Shown here piece after piece: positions 22,588-35,745 of a stretch of 64,000 nt of DNA (its first letter is position 1; each line of letters begins with the position of its first letter). Made by a program: the position numbers and the translations under genes. The stretch spans positions 9,994,501-10,058,500 of the forward strand of contig CANUEZ040000113.1 of assembly GCA_948099385.1 (NCBI GenBank), in the 5' to 3' direction. Source of the DNA: Fasciola hepatica (Eukaryota; Platyhelminthes; Trematoda; Plagiorchiida; Fasciolidae). Under the pieces are notes generated by a model, which did no database searches, was not told where the DNA came from, and saw only the letters and a list, made by a program, of their open reading frames with translations.

Positions 22588-22799
22588 CTGTGAATTACCG
22601 AATTCGGAACGTTTTCGGAGGTAAGAAATTGTTCCCGTTGATTTATTCTCTAGTCTTTGAAAATCCAATGGGAAACGGTTGTGTGGAAACGGTCGACGGT
22701 CATTCGGATTAGCATCATTTTGTGGCGGGGGATTGAGATTAAATCGACGTAGCGATCTGAGAACTTGGTGGCGGCAATCACATGGTTCTGAGCGTGAAT
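22588..22799 (-). CDS. Candidate internal exon, arginine/asparagine-rich peptide
   Basis: On the minus strand an intron-like pyrimidine tract ending AAATGTTAG|A at 22800 and a donor TTCACAG|GTACAC at 22587 bound two bases plus 70 codons. The peptide is polar with CDC near its start, paired arginines, and LRKRSEFG near its end. The upstream hydrophobic stretch resembles a signal peptide when translated. It has no ATG and is better read as intron, so a neuropeptide precursor is not supported. The exon is phase-compatible with 23893-24021. Confidence 0.28.
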
Positions 22800-23892
22800 C
22801 TAACATTTGGACAAAACATACGGAATAAATGAAGACTAATGTTAGAGAAAATCTAGAGCTCACTCAAAGGTAAATCACGCTGGTTGGAAAGTGGTTTCTT
22901 GCGAAATGCACATTCACACTAAGGGTCTAACAGTTGTAATCATGAAACACACTCGTTCCCAATTGAGAGATTCCCCACTGCTTTTGAACTAGTTCCACAC
23001 GAGGAACTACCTTTTTCTTTTAGAAACCAAATTTTACGGTGATACACACGAAGATATATTTGTCGTATGTTTCATATGATGGAAGTTTCTCTCAGTTGGG
23101 TACTAACATTCGGTTAGCAGTTAAAAGCTATATATTACATTTTACCACATCCTCCATCTATGCTGTCCTGTCCGGAGTTGGTCATTTCACTTGACTTCGA
23201 GATAAGTGAATATTCATAGTCAAATGCTTGTGCACAGCTTCGGTTTCACTTATCATCTCTTCATTCGGCCGCATACTTTTACCTTGTTTCGCGCCGTTTT
23301 CAACTTATTTTTTCTTTGTGACACTGATCTACTTTTGTTTTGTTGAGCATATGACACTGCCGCTTTGTGAATTTGACTAGCAGTTGCTCTTTTCGCTCGG
23401 ATGAAAACTGGGCTGTATTTTTTCGATATTTATTGGTGGTTAGTTCCAAGCTGATCAAAAAAAACGTGTTTGGGAATACTGCGTACATCAGCTACAGTCT
23501 GAATTTTTATCGAGACTCGAAGTAAGCCAGACTAAGAAAGCATAGAAAAGAAAGGTTGAAAGCAGATAGTTCGTACAAATCCAAGTGGAATCTGATAGTA
23601 AGGGTCAAAGTTGACGGTTGAATGGATTTGGTTACAGTTAGCCAGATTATTCAATGTAATACAGAACAATTCAGACATGTTCCTATGTTCGCCTGCTTGG
23701 GCACTTTATGCGATTCAAAAGGGAGAGAACATAAATCTTTTCGAGTAATTCAAAGAAAGTTTGTCGATTTTGGAGTGGTATGTAAATGCTATGATTCAAA
23801 ATCATATGGATGAATATATGATTGCCATCACATGGCGACAAACCAGCAGATGGTGAATCTCCAGTTGCCGAACGACCACGGACATTGTACAC

Positions 23893-24021
23893 CTCGGTTC
23901 TCGGAGTTAAAGACCCACTGGTTTATGATTTGATACGCCATCATTTGCATCAACTGAAGCCCTGGGTTGTTAGCACAATCAACGAGATATAGTTTATTCT
24001 GATGGAGATCCAAGGTGTTGG
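23893..24021 (-). CDS. Candidate internal exon, phase 1-1
   Basis: An acceptor (CTTCTTACGAATAG|C) and a donor (AACCGAG|GTGTACA) bound two bases, 42 codons and one base. The peptide contains NTLDLHQNKLYLVDCANN. This loosely recalls a beta-propeller strand of LDL-receptor class B type (LYxxD), although one strand is not enough for a family call. Outgoing phase 1 matches the start of the exon at 22799. Confidence 0.28.
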
Positions 24022-24549
24022 CTATTCGTAAGAAGGTTTGTCAGTGTCATTGGAAAGCGGAATATGAATGACGGATGCCGTTTATCATATCTGGCTCAAT
24101 AAAAAAGGACACGGTAGAGAAAACATATTGTGCTACTCTATTCTGGTTCCAAGCTAGAAATGCGGTGATGCCCTAAAACCTCTCCGTGGGTGCTCCGCTT
24201 AAGCTCGTTTGATATCCAGGGTACAACTAGAGAGCTTGGTGGACGGGTCCGTCGGTAAAGCCATGGACCCAGTTTTGCTGATGTTATTGGGTAGGGAGAT
24301 GAGAAAAACCCAAATACTCTGCTTCATTTAAGTTGTTGCCGACCTAAGTGACTCTAGAACACTGTTGGAAAAAGTAGGCAAACCGCCTCAATCCCTCTAA
24401 TTCAAACAGTCTCAGGTTGTTTCATCTACTTCAAACCTAGGCAGAGACTCAACCATCCCGGATATATCAGATTTTTTGGATGAGCTGTCGGATGTGCAAA
24501 TAGTTCACAAATCGTCTTTTATCAGTTAGTCAAGCCCACAAGCGCAATC

Positions 24550-27500
24550 TTCAGCTAACCGAAACATACCGTACAAAGTGTCGTCGCATCACACACGAAC
24601 GGTGCCCGCGCCATTCGTTAAGCCATTGATAACAAGCCGGTGCTGTTTGCAGTGCGAGGGAGCCCATTACACGGATCACTGGCAGGAAAACCAGCCACGT
24701 TCTAGGTTTCAGCCATCACGCAGACAGCTGTGATAAACTCTGTCGTGGTTGTGTTTCAGTCGGCTTCCTTGAACAAATAAGAGCGCAAAACATGTGGTGA
24801 GCCTGGACAGTCCGACATTTGGTTCCTGGTCGGACCAGCAATTCGGATCATCAGCTTGATGTCCAACAACAACTGTAAGCGGAAAGATATCGATAGATAT
24901 GAATGTTCCAGCAAAATCTTGGATGCTAGAACACCGATATGATGGGCTGAAGGATCGTTACGTTAACGTACGCCCTCGGTTGAACTATCACGGAACCAAG
25001 CCTTAGAAATGACCAAATAAAGGTTCGAGTTGACTAGGTAAATGAGGGCGATCACATTCCAGACAGGTTAGAGACAATGTGAGCCTCCGAATTCAACTAG
25101 TCCACAGCGTTTGAAAAATCATCTTCATGATGAATGAGTAGTTAAAGCCCTGGGATCAACCACACATTTCGAAGACGACCAAATTGAGGTCCCGTTGCCC
25201 GGAAGGATGGTTGTCCACACCATCCAAACGACCAGTCGGTAGTACGGAAACGTTTTGTTGTGGTTTACCACTGGTAAACTCCAAGAACGCTAAACGGAAG
25301 TGATATTTAGCCACGTAGTCAAAAGTTATACAGAACAGTGTCAGAATCCCACAGACGACGGTTTAAGGCAGGTCTGTTGCTTTCCACATCACCATGTAAA
25401 TGATTTAATGAAACCAGGGAAACAAAAGGTGATTTTTGATAAAGTGGGCAAACATAAGATAACTTCTTCAAATCTCCAGTTACTTTCTATTCCAAAGCCT
25501 CACGAATAGCATAAACGAGGTGTTTACTCTGTTACGGGAACACACTTTCGTCATAGTGACAGATACTGAAGAGATGTTTCATCAGGCTCACGGTTAGTGA
25601 CTTAGGTTCCTGTGATGGGCAGAAAGTGCAAAAAAAGGTACACCAAGGGACCGTGCACCACTTTTGGCGCGACTTCCTCAGCATCTTGTACCATATTCGC
25701 CTTCAACGGGAAAACAACTATGAATACGATGCAATTGATATATGATTCATCAAGCAGCTTGAACGCTCAACTCACCGTTGAACACCATGGAAGCACTATA
25801 CAGCTGTTTCATCCTTCTTGGGAATGATCAGCAGTGCACTTCCACCGAGCCCCCACGGGGACTCGAACACGGGCTGCTTGATGAGTCATATTATACAAAT
25901 CTAATCTCCTACTGCTCAATTGAAAATAATATAATTGAATTTCTACGACGGTTATCTTACACGGAACCTTTTTTTAGCTACAGATAGGTCGAAGAACTCC
26001 GACAAAGGATGAGTCTTTCCTTATCGGCACTCCGGAAATCAAAATTTTGCTTAAGAAAAGGCTGGTGTAAGCTTTTATCGATATACGTGTCAAAGAACGG
26101 ACCGACAAAAAACCTGTCTGTATTTGAAACCTAAAATCGGGCCCAAGATCCTCTTGGTCCAGTGGAACAGAATACAGATTCATTCAGTCTTACCATAAAA
26201 AACCTGAAGATGTCATCAATAGAAAATCAGTTCCATCAAATGTCGCCCCTCTGTATGGTCCCTCAGGGATGTGGCACTTGCTTCGCCTCCAACAACGCTA
26301 TTATTATGCGAACTATACCAACTGGAATTAGGACGGGATGACAAACTCTCCATTTACCATGCTGAATGATGGGCAGATTCGGTTCGGCAATTAAAGCAGC
26401 TTAACGAAATCGAAATCTAATGTTGCTTGGTACCAGCGACGTCAGCTCCTAATGAACAAAACCAGTTGCACTATGTTTCAGATGTTCCACTGTAGAGCTA
26501 TGGGGCGGAAGTGTACTTGTGGATAAATGTAAGATACCGTTCTTTGGCCACAACATTCTCCATGGGGTAGTCGAGTGTTGCCCCTCCCAAAGCTATCATT
26601 ATTCCAAAATTGAGCGCGCTGCAGTGGTCATGGCCGTTAGGCTATAACGGCAGCAAATAGAATTTGAATTACCAACAGAGGTCGGCTCTTGTGTGTTGTG
26701 GACCAACTCAGTGGTGATTCTACAGTCGATTCGCAACACATCAACTAGACCGGAAACGTTTGTAACTAACCGAGTACGATGAATTCGGGATTTGTCTGCA
26801 CCTTCACTGTGGCGCCTTTTCGACTGTTACAAAAGCCCAGCTCACGCGGCAGCAAGAGGATCCAACTGCGGTCAGATGCGAGAGGGTCTATGGCTCTATA
26901 ACCTAGAGTCGTTGACTAAGGAGTATGAAAAATTGCTACACGAACCTAAAGAGAACATTGTTCCGTCGAATGAGGCAGCCGCAATGGTCGTGGTGATCAC
27001 ACTAGTCGAGAATGATCATCGGATCCTTGGGTTCTGAGGTTGTGGCAATTAAACCAACCACCTCAGTTGGATGAGGTGGCTAGAGTTGTTTAAAACGTAT
27101 AAACTACAGAAGTATTTATAACATGCAGCGCATCGTCGTTATTACCTTGATGTCACTTAGCTGGAGCGTGCGAAAAAAATTATTCTCAGGCTGATTCGAC
27201 GTGAGTATATTGTATACGAGATAAAATCTCTCTACAATGATTCCACGGGAACTGTTGGCTCAAAACCACAGACTAAAAATAGTGCGCTGAAAGGTTTTTC
27301 ACTCTTTCTGGACAAAGGCTTGATAAGGGTGGGAGGAAGGCTTAAGTTTGTATTAGTGCTCACAAAACGAAACCCCGTGGATCCAATGAAAAATTATTTT
27401 GAACCGGTTTATATTCAACCACATCCACCGAACGAATGACCATGCCGAAGCAGCATACACGAACACCTTTCTGAGCGGAAATTATTGGATATCGAATACC

Positions 27501-27710
27501 TATACTACTGTGGTACAAGTTATCGGATCACCTTTCCTTTGTTAATGTTGGGATTCATTACTCTGTAGACCATTAGTTACCTACGACCGGCCAGCTTTTA
27601 GAGCCTTTCAACCGATCGTTTACGCTCGCTTGGATTTACTACTTGTACCAGTCAAAGGTTTAATTGGTCCGGCTGTCAAAAGGAGATACTGTTGTTTTAT
27701 TACAGGCCCC
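24550..27710 (+). pseudogene. BEL/Pao LTR retrotransposon relic (internal region)
   Basis: Domain remnants occur in the canonical BEL/Pao order on one strand. A Gag-like knuckle (CLQCEGAHYTDHW) is near 24650. A pre-RT segment (RYVNVRPRLNYH) is near 24960. Reverse transcriptase spans 25160-25830, with IEVPLPGRM, FPHHHVNDLMKPGKQKVIFD and FGATSSASCTIFAF. RNase H is at 26690-26790 (LWTNSVVILQSIRNTSTRP) and the integrase entry is at 27300-27355 (DKGLIRVGGRL). Core integrase ends near 27705 (IGPAVKRRYCCFITG). The order and wording fit Pao rather than Ty3. Stops and frameshifts are frequent, the YVDD box was not found, and no LTRs were recognised. The element ends where LINE relic C begins. Confidence 0.85.
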
Positions 27711-29310
27711 TTTAGCCCTCATGAATACAGAAATAATTACAACAAAAGGAAACTTCTGAGACAGCTTGGTGGTGATTTAATCACTAGTAATTTTGCTGTT
27801 AGGGAGGGAGTACAGCTGAGGAAGTCATTCGACAAAACAGTAGAATCATCTCTTCCTAGAAATATTAGGAAAATCTCCCCCCCTCAGAAATATACATTTT
27901 TTTATTCTCAAAGTTGACGTTTGCAGGTATGTGCTCCTTCCTAAGCCCAGAATATCACCTGGATTTGATGCACTCAACCATGCGGTACTGAAGAAGAGCG
28001 CGGTTAACTCCAGTCCTACTCTTACAGATATTTTTACCAAACTCCTAAGGATAGAAAGATTCTAGTCGATTGGCGAGTAGCAGCTGTTACTCTTGCTTCA
28101 AAGAGTGTTCCTTGTTAACTTTCTCCCAGTCCTTGGGTTTCTCTTTTCGAAAGATTAGTGCTTCCACGATTGGTTGATACTTTTATTGTTTCTGACCTTG
28201 ATCTTTTTGATTGCCAGCGATCACACACTAAACTTGATGTTCTTTCTGATCAGATACAATACATTGTATCTGCACCAGACTGGAAGAGCAAATTGGTCAA
28301 AATGTGCATCGCACACTACATTCACGGATTCTACAGCGTTCAAAGGTGCAAGCCGCTCCCCTTTCTCTCATTTTAGTATTAAGTTTATCTATGGCTTCTT
28401 TTTGGCGGGCTGTTTGCATAACCGCCAACACTTCAACCATTATAACAGCGATAGTTTTCACTTTGCATTTTTCAGCCAGGGTGATCACCAAAGTGACTTA
28501 TTTTTTCCGTTTTTATCTTCCATTACCAATTATTCTTTTTGAGTTCCAGGAAATACTCTTCTTACTAAGTATGAGGATGGTGTCACAGTCAGCATGGCTT
28601 ACAGTTGTGATTCCAGTTTTGCTGCCCTCTAAAATGACCTCTCTCAAATTTCAGAGTCATTGGTTGCTTACAATTGAGGTCTTCACTCAATTACCTGTGG
28701 TGACGTTGCATTCTCTCTGCTACATTTTAATAACTACTCTAATTTTCCAGGTAATTGCACCTTTATTACAAACAATGCAGAGTAGTAGGATCATCCTGGT
28801 TCAGTTAGTCACTCCGGATGTTAGTTAGTGTTAAAATATTGCTTCGATTTTTGGAAAATAAGAAAAAACGTTTTTTTGTTTTGTGTATGCTCAAAATTCC
28901 GCTGTATATCCACTCACTTTGGAAAATTTTTTCCGTCCATGTGCATTACCTTACTGACTATATATCTCAACCGTCACTTTTCCTAACCTTTTGCGGAAAG
29001 CCTTTGAAAGTGTTACTCGATCATCATGGCTCTCATCATTTTCCAGTGGCATACCCCAACAAAATTTATCTGAACTGACCACATCGCGATATAGCAACGT
29101 TTGACAAAACCATCCACCGGATTCTCTTTGACTCCACTCATCCGCTTCCTAATGCATTTGCACTTCCTGCACACAGCATATCGAACACCTACATGCACGC
29201 ACTCCCACCCACATCAAATCAACTATCACCTGGCCTTGAAGATTTTGACTGAAGTACCTCAGAATTCTTGTTGTTACGTAGTGTTGTTAGTTTGTTTCTG
29301 ATGATGTGAA
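27705..29310 (+). pseudogene. LINE relic C (Jockey/CR1-like), 5'-truncated
   Basis: Reading frames on the plus strand give, in order: a linker with SLPRNIRKISPP near 27855; the first RT region with PRISPGFDALNHAVLKK near 27940; a palm remnant KYEDGVTVSMAYSCDSSFA near 28565; and a C-terminal arginine/histidine-rich tail around 29120-29250. The palm box reads YEDG instead of YADD, so the second catalytic aspartate is lost. Stops and frameshifts occur throughout. It is joined to the BEL/Pao integrase within one open frame (27630-27917), so the junction is sharp. Confidence 0.75.
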
Positions 29311-30443
29311 TATGATGCGTAGAGCATCCACTTAACTGATTTGACCTCAGTCAAAAGAGCATTTAGTAACTGCACTTGTAACTGGCTGTGGTTCAGTGGT
29401 CTGAGAACAGGAAGTCGATTATCTTCGTGTACCACAAATGAATGCATTTAGGCACCAATGAATAAATATATCACATTTCGAACAAACCAGCCACCTTATG
29501 AACGTCATTCAAGAAAGATGGAGTAGGGTAACAAGCACATGGGAGCAGGGTCGAGAACAATGTCACGCGATAAGCAAGAGCGGCAGACACTTGAATCAGA
29601 AGGTCAATGCAAGGTGACAAAATGAAGCATTTGCTTAGCATACGGCTGTGTGCTTGTGTTGACGATGTATAACAGCCAGTTCACGGTCCTAGACAGAACA
29701 GACCTCAAACTTCATTCGGTGCTAGATCACCCTTTAAACCCAGTTCGTTGTAGACAAATTTCCTTTAGCCAAACCTGCTCACTATTTTCTGATTAATTAC
29801 ATTATGTGGAAACATGCAACACAGTAATATATAGAAACACTCCCGTAGTGCCTATATACGTCTATTTTATAAAAGTAAAGGCTTAAGACGGTCTAGTCCC
29901 TTACGAGATTAGAACAAAATTAAGTTGCAGAGCCCGCTTCTCCACACACATATTCTTTCAAATAAATCTGTTCACACTATTTTTTCACCTATTTTTCCAC
30001 CTAAAGCCATTCTCAGTAAGGACAAGATTTATTATGATGAAGTATGACATCCAGTTAAATAATTCGGTGCTCGCTTTCCCATGCACTCCTCTACTTTTAT
30101 TTACCGCGTACTATATACGTGAATGCCAGAAGTGATATGTGAGAAAGAAATCCCTTGGTGTTCCAAGCTTGTTAAGGAATGAACTGACATCCACCACGAA
30201 TTGAATAAGATGTATTTATATATTCACCAAGATCTGGGGTGTGAATGAATACTCTTCACTGAAGAGTCCGCAGATGGATCACAAGCGTGATTTCAGTTAG
30301 TTGTTCGTGTCTGAGTCACTGCTAACCTAACGAACAACGAGCCTGTGTGATCAAGCTTTCATATTTCGTAGTTGTTGCAACTCATCAAGTATACGTACTC
30401 CCCCCTGGTCTTCATACCTGTCCGTACGCTTACATACTACTTA
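29311..30443. other. No gene; possible solo-LTR-like stretch
   Basis: Around 29550-29990 a TATA-like segment (CTATATACGTCTATTTTATAAAAG near 29851) and an AATAAA-like signal near 29960 lie close together, as in LTRs. I could not find a second copy or terminal inverted dinucleotides that would prove it. No coding frame is supported. Confidence 0.2.
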
Positions 30444-30463
30444 CTCTCTCTCTCTCTCTCTCT

Positions 30464-30505
<42 letters not shown>
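30444..30505. repeat. Compound microsatellite (CT)n(TA)n
   Basis: About eleven CT units (30444-30465) are followed by about twenty TA units up to 30505. Confidence 0.98.
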
Positions 30506-30508
<3 letters not shown>

Positions 30509-32469
30509 CAGTCTAGGAGAGATGGCCTAACACTGATTCCAAACCAAGCTTTGGTGGCGTGTGAGGTGTACAACATTATACTCACTGGCATCTGTGGTGG
30601 AGGGATGTACTGGACACCCAAGTTGTTTATTCTCATCCGGAGGGCATATGAACTGAGCAATCCGTAACCGACCACTATTGAGCTAAAATGCCCACATATC
30701 GTCCTACTGCCTTTTAGGTTAGGCATTCTGGTCAAAGGTTCGGGGTGAGGTCTCCTAAGTCAACCCATTGCTTCGGTCTGGGCAACCGGGTAGCATTCAG
30801 CTCACATGGTTACATGAAATCTTCATACTCATATTCTTGAATGGCCTCACGTCCTTGGAATTTGTACCGGGTTATCGGTGAATAAATATATATACGTATA
30901 TATAACTATAAACATATGTATATATTCGGTCCGGAATTTAGTTTACTTCGTTTGATGCTCTCTGGAGCAGCTCAGTGATCATTGAAATTTTTGTTATTGA
31001 GTGTTTGTTTATTGACTATCCTATGGGGCCCTCTTCAGAACGGAGATATCATTAACAAGCACACGGTCCATCTCGCAAAAATTACTGATGAGTTATGTCA
31101 CTGAGTAAGTGCACGCCAAACAGTCCAGTCGGCGCTAAACTTCGATTATCCTCGTTATTTGGGGCTGCATTGAAGGACACTAATGGCAAGTGCGGGGTCA
31201 GAAAACGGTTTTACGCGTAATTCATTCGCAGCAGCTTTGTAAAGTAGTGCACAACCAAGAGGTTCCTATATTTCACAGGTATACCGCCGGATTGCTCTAT
31301 GCTCCAAAGTGACATCTTGATAATCAGTTGAAGGTGAGTCGAAAGTCACTGAGGCAGAAACAAGTGGTGTTTGTGTTTTAAATTGAGAAAACATCACGCA
31401 ATGTTCTGCCGTAGCAGCAGCTTCCATTATTACAACTTACGTACGATAGCACGTATTACACATGCACCGGATCAGTCGCTTTATTTTATGAACAGGTAAG
31501 GAGTTCGGATGAGTTTTGTAGTCAAGCTCCTTGAATCCGTTTACAGAACTTATTTGTCTTCCTTGTTTGTCATTTCGTCTTATGCCGGTAGGTTTGTGAA
31601 CCACGGGCTACGTCAAAGGAGTGTCCCTTTATCACCATAGAAGCCAAAATATTTGATGAGACAAGTGTTCTTTTGAGAAGCTTCACAGTAGTGACGTTTT
31701 TCCGGTAGCAGATAGATTCTGAAGCAAAGGCGAACACGTGTTGGGCTTTCAATTTTATCCCTGTATGTCCGCTACAGATGCCGACTAATGAGGTTCAGCA
31801 TGGTCTAACGAGGATGTAGTTTCGACCCATGTAAATCGAATCTGATCTAAGTCAGGTTTCTAGCGTGCCCATGTTGATAAAAACGGATTTGCTGGTGATG
31901 TTTCACCCTTCCGAATACTGGACACTTTTCCGAGGTTTATAAATCTCGTTGTTGGTATGAATTATGGTCAACGTTTGAGGCAGTGTGAGATTCCACATCT
32001 TATTTAAATCCAGCCTTTGCTGCTCATTCACGATCAAGGACGTGACCAACTTTGTTTGTTGTAAAACGTGTGATAATTCACCGAGCGCATAATAATGAGC
32101 TTTACTGTATTACGTTCGCTTTACTAATGAGGAATCGCTGAGCCCCGATAAGACCTACGTAAAGTAATACGACAGGCTCATTGGGATTGAATGCAACGAG
32201 TATACACACCTAGTTTCCAAGTTATTATCTGCAAACTCTAATTTATTTTCGCACGTGCAAATCCAACATGAGCAAAGGGGGTGTAAAAAGAAAACACGGT
32301 ACCTAGACAAATTCGTGTTTGAACCTTGAAGCAATGCACCGTGAAAATAAAACTTCATTCCATTGGAATTTTATCACAATCTAACTTTATGGGTCTGACG
32401 ATCTATAATTTATTCGGTCTCACTGAAGTACTTTTTTTCTTGAATTCAGTCTATTCTCAGTCGAACCTA
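30506..32469. other. No supported gene; dispersed repeats
   Basis: The stretch 31001-31080 shares an interrupted match with 35793-35860 (TTGACTATCC, then ATATCATT and CAAGC) and weakly with 1897-1960. 31811-31890 matches the family at 2041 and 45864. A minus-strand exon-like frame near 31637-31760 has an acceptor CATACAG and a donor TATG|GTGATA but no partner. Confidence 0.3.
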
Positions 32470-33905
32470 GTGATTTGAATCGTGCGGTCTGTTCTACGAA
32501 TCTCCTTGGAGTTCTCTCTCAGCTTATTTGTATTTTCAACTTTTGCTGCCACCAACGCAGCAGAACCCGTCTCACCTTGGTTTTCGAAAATGTCATTCCA
32601 CGTGGATTATTGGCTCGAACCACAATCTTGAAGGGGCTTCAGGTTTCACAGCCTCAGCGCAATCAGGAGGCCATTCTTTGGTTAGATTCCTGTCCCCTCG
32701 AATACGGAAAGCGGCTTTTGGCTCTGTGCTCAGCTCGTCACCTGTTCCTTTCAGTGCAAACTTCAGACACTCAAGTCGTCGGTATGCCACGTGGCTTCAG
32801 CCCTGTTCGAGTCAACAGTAGGCCCAAATCCACCACATCACAACAAGCCGCAAGTGGCAGGATGGGATACAAAGATGTCCCTCGTACAGGAACACCGTCC
32901 TTGGTTCAGACCACGTATTCGTTTGCATTTGGCTGTCCATGTGTTTCGTTGGGCTCTCCAATCGCATCCTACAACGGCGGTTAGATTGCGATGGACTGTG
33001 CGATCAAGCTCGAACATCAGTCTTTGCAAACTCGTCAGATGAAGAAGGAACTGTAGCCTCACTTGATTACATCAACCAACACTGACTGCTTCTCACGAAT
33101 GCTTTTTCTTCCACTGGTTGAGTAATTGGTGGTCGGTCCCACTGAGCCACACGACTCTGGATTTTTGTTGAATTCCAACGCCTCCTAAATGCACACCAGT
33201 CAGTCCCGATCGGAAGAGGTTATAACAAAGCATGAGTCGTAATGTGAAGTTTACTTGATGCGATTTTTCATAAGGACTGATAAATGTAGTGGTCGCAACT
33301 TTCATCAGAGGGTGAACATAAGGCCAACATGTGAAATTATCGCAGGTTGTTCCGTCTCACTGAATTCTCTGTAGGATGTCAATAGGTGAGTGAAACAGTT
33401 TGTGAAGCTTACGGTTAGCTAATTCACTATCAACAGTGGTATCTTGAACACCGGGAGAGAATTTAAATCAAAATTTAGTTAACCCTCCTACAACACTTCC
33501 GGCACACCTACAGTGATCCGTTTCGGCGGATCAACATGCTGTGCAAAAACTCGCTGAAAAATACAAGCTGTAGACGTCAAAGAGCTCCGGACTCCGATGG
33601 CCTTCACCAAACCCCTTTCAAAACTGAGGGAGTGGAGTTAATCCAAATACTTCGTGCTTTATTCTCCAGAGTTTTGAATCTTGAGCAGTTTGCCTTCTCC
33701 GTCAAATCATCTCTCACCGATAATTGCCAGAATACCGTCACACTTTTCGAAGACAAACAATCATCGTGCTCCCGTTCATTCAGGCAGATTTCAGCTCTAT
33801 CGCTAGGATAACACTGTGGAGCTGCTGAAAATTACCGATTAAAATCGTTTGGCAGAGAAATGGATTTCGTTGAGGCAGGAATGTCAAAATGTTGCCGTTT
33901 TCACG
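32470..33905 (+). pseudogene. LINE relic D (RTE-like): endonuclease and RT fragments
   Basis: Across three plus frames the endonuclease C-terminal half is readable. KRLLALCSARHLFL is near 32715, RHSSRRYATWLQP is near 32766, and YRNTVLGSDHVFV at about 32890-32925 retains the SDH catalytic box. After about 450 bp of poorly recognisable sequence comes the RT entry near 33575-33700, with RQRAPDSDGLHQTPFKTEG and LIQILRALFSRV. This matches the RAPGxDGL region of RTE-clade enzymes. Frameshifts separate every piece. The palm domain is absent. Confidence 0.75.
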
Positions 33906-34469
33906 TGGCTATTTTTGGAATCGGAATATTGTTAGATACCCGTAGCTTGTAATGTCTAAAGGTGAAGCCAGACTGGCTTCCTTAACCCTCGCTTTTGTTG
34001 AGAATATGGACAAGGAAGATCCCTGACAATGATACAGAAATTGGACAAATACTGTTTAGTAAATCGAATGGAACGAAAAAACAATCACTGGGAATGGCAA
34101 CGGTGCTCACCTTTTTAGCCTTTTGAAGAGTAGTCGAAGAGAAACATCGGAGGAAAGTACAAAGGTATGTGATTATCAGCAACAGCCACTGTAGTTTGAG
34201 CTCGAAAGAAGCAAAGACCTACCAGAAATGAAATAAAAACAAACAAGTGGATTCAGGACTTTTCGAAACTCTCTAATCAGTGGAGAAAAGGAGGAGCCCT
34301 AAGGCCTGTGTGAAAACTGCCATGCCGAGTCCTGGTGGATAGGACGAAAATTCGAAGAAGAAGTAAAAGAAGAGGCGAATATGCAAAAGAAAATGGCTAT
34401 GTCACGGAGAATAGTAAATGTTCACATGGACTCAGGATAACCGGAAAATACCGTCTTTATCATGTTAAG
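33906..34469. other. No supported gene
   Basis: Short frames only. No splice-consistent exon or repeat is recognised. Confidence 0.3.
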
Positions 34470-34609
34470 ATATGGGGTTATGAGTTGCCACAGTTGCCGG
34501 TAGACGGCCCGGCTCACCGGCGCACTACATGTCGTCATCCGTCCAGAATAATGGACAAGTTCTGTGACATCGAAGCAGACTCAAAGATGTCTACCGTTCA
34601 TAATCATAG
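34470..34609 (+). CDS. Candidate exon, unknown protein (pairs with 35463)
   Basis: An acceptor (TCTTTATCATGTTAAG|A) and a strong donor (AATCATAG|GTAAGAG) bound 46 codons plus two bases. The peptide starts IWGYELPQLPVDGPAHRRT and is rich in His, Arg and Cys. Outgoing phase 2 matches the exon at 35463 exactly. No domain is recognised. Confidence 0.3.
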
Positions 34610-35462
34610 GTAAGAGTTCAGCTATGATTTGATCTGAATTACAAGCTAAGGTGGATGAACAGTCCGTTTTCATAAACAGTGGGTGGCTTTTCCAAATTTA
34701 TTCCGTCGGTTAATACAGCTTACTTTGAGAACGAGGACAACTGATCTCCAGTTCAGATTTTTTGCAATAAATGGTATGATAGTGTATGTGGATGGCAGGA
34801 CAAAATTCATTCCATTGTACATATTTGATTTCACGGTTCTTGCCACGTATCAGACATGTGCACCAGATACTCTTTAATCCAATAGTCTTCGTCTTTGAGT
34901 AACTAACAAACACTTAATAGCTGTAACCTTGGAACCATTTTCTCATGTGCTGAAGGCTAACCGAGGTACCCGACGAATTAACTTCGGAAGAATCACCTTG
35001 TGGTTCTAGAAAAGAATTCGCCTTCCATGTATGTTCTATAGGATTCAAACAAAATTTCAGCCATAGACCAACATGTGAAGTGCTCAGTAATAGAGATGAT
35101 TAAACAGACAAGTACCGGATACTCACAGCTGATTAGCAGCAATCGCGAAACCGGTTATGTTATGCCGGTGAAACACTTTCCTGTAATCCAGATACAATAA
35201 TGTAATACTGACAACAAACGAATGGGATCAGTCGAGGGAATCAATGTGCCAATCAGAGGATAACAAGCTTCCATGCTCTAATTCGTGCATGGGCATCACC
35301 AATCCTATGTGGACCATCTTTTCTCTACCAATACTCTGAGATGATTCGAAGCCATGACAGTGGTTTCACCAGACTGATTTGGCGGCCATAGGGCGCATTC
35401 AACTTGATAATGACCAAGAACTCGATTTTATTATATTACATGGGAAACTTCTTCCTTCATAG

Positions 35463-35745
35463 GCTTCATACACGTCGTTTTGGAAACATCCAACATAAAC
35501 AAATAATGTCTACTGAGAAAAGAAGGCTGATTTCTCTGTCGGACTACAAAGACCTGTTGTTTTACAGAACACAGTTCTTTAAATATAAAGATGATTTTCC
35601 TTTTGATTTCGGGCTGAGCACAGCCATTTGTAGATTTGGCAATGCAGTGCCACTTGATTCCCGGACACTTTCACGTTATCATCTTCATCACGGATGGGGT
35701 GTATCAGCAATGATTCCGTCCGAAAAAGTTTGGTCTTCAGCATGA
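35463..35745 (+). CDS. Candidate terminal exon, unknown protein
   Basis: A good acceptor (CTTCTTCCTTCATAG|G) opens a frame of one base plus 94 codons ending TGA at 35743-35745. The peptide is basic at first (LHTRRFGNIQHKQ) and then aromatic (YKDLLFYRTQFFKYKDDFPF). Joined in phase with 34470-34609 it would give about 140 residues. Two further exon-like frames follow on the same strand (35919 and 36211) but are out of phase with it. Confidence 0.3.

Noticed and set aside
22588..22863. Secreted or neuropeptide precursor with signal peptide
   Set aside because: The frame begins at GTG with a stop directly upstream, and the hydrophobic stretch coincides with a classic intron pyrimidine tract ending in TTAG. 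The KR site lacks a glycine donor for amidation.
29385..29440. tRNA-like A-box (TGGTTCAGTGGTC)
   Set aside because: No B-box at the right distance and no stem pairing.
30347..30667. 106-codon frame with a hydrophobic run
   Set aside because: Its hydrophobic part is the (CT)n(TA)n microsatellite.
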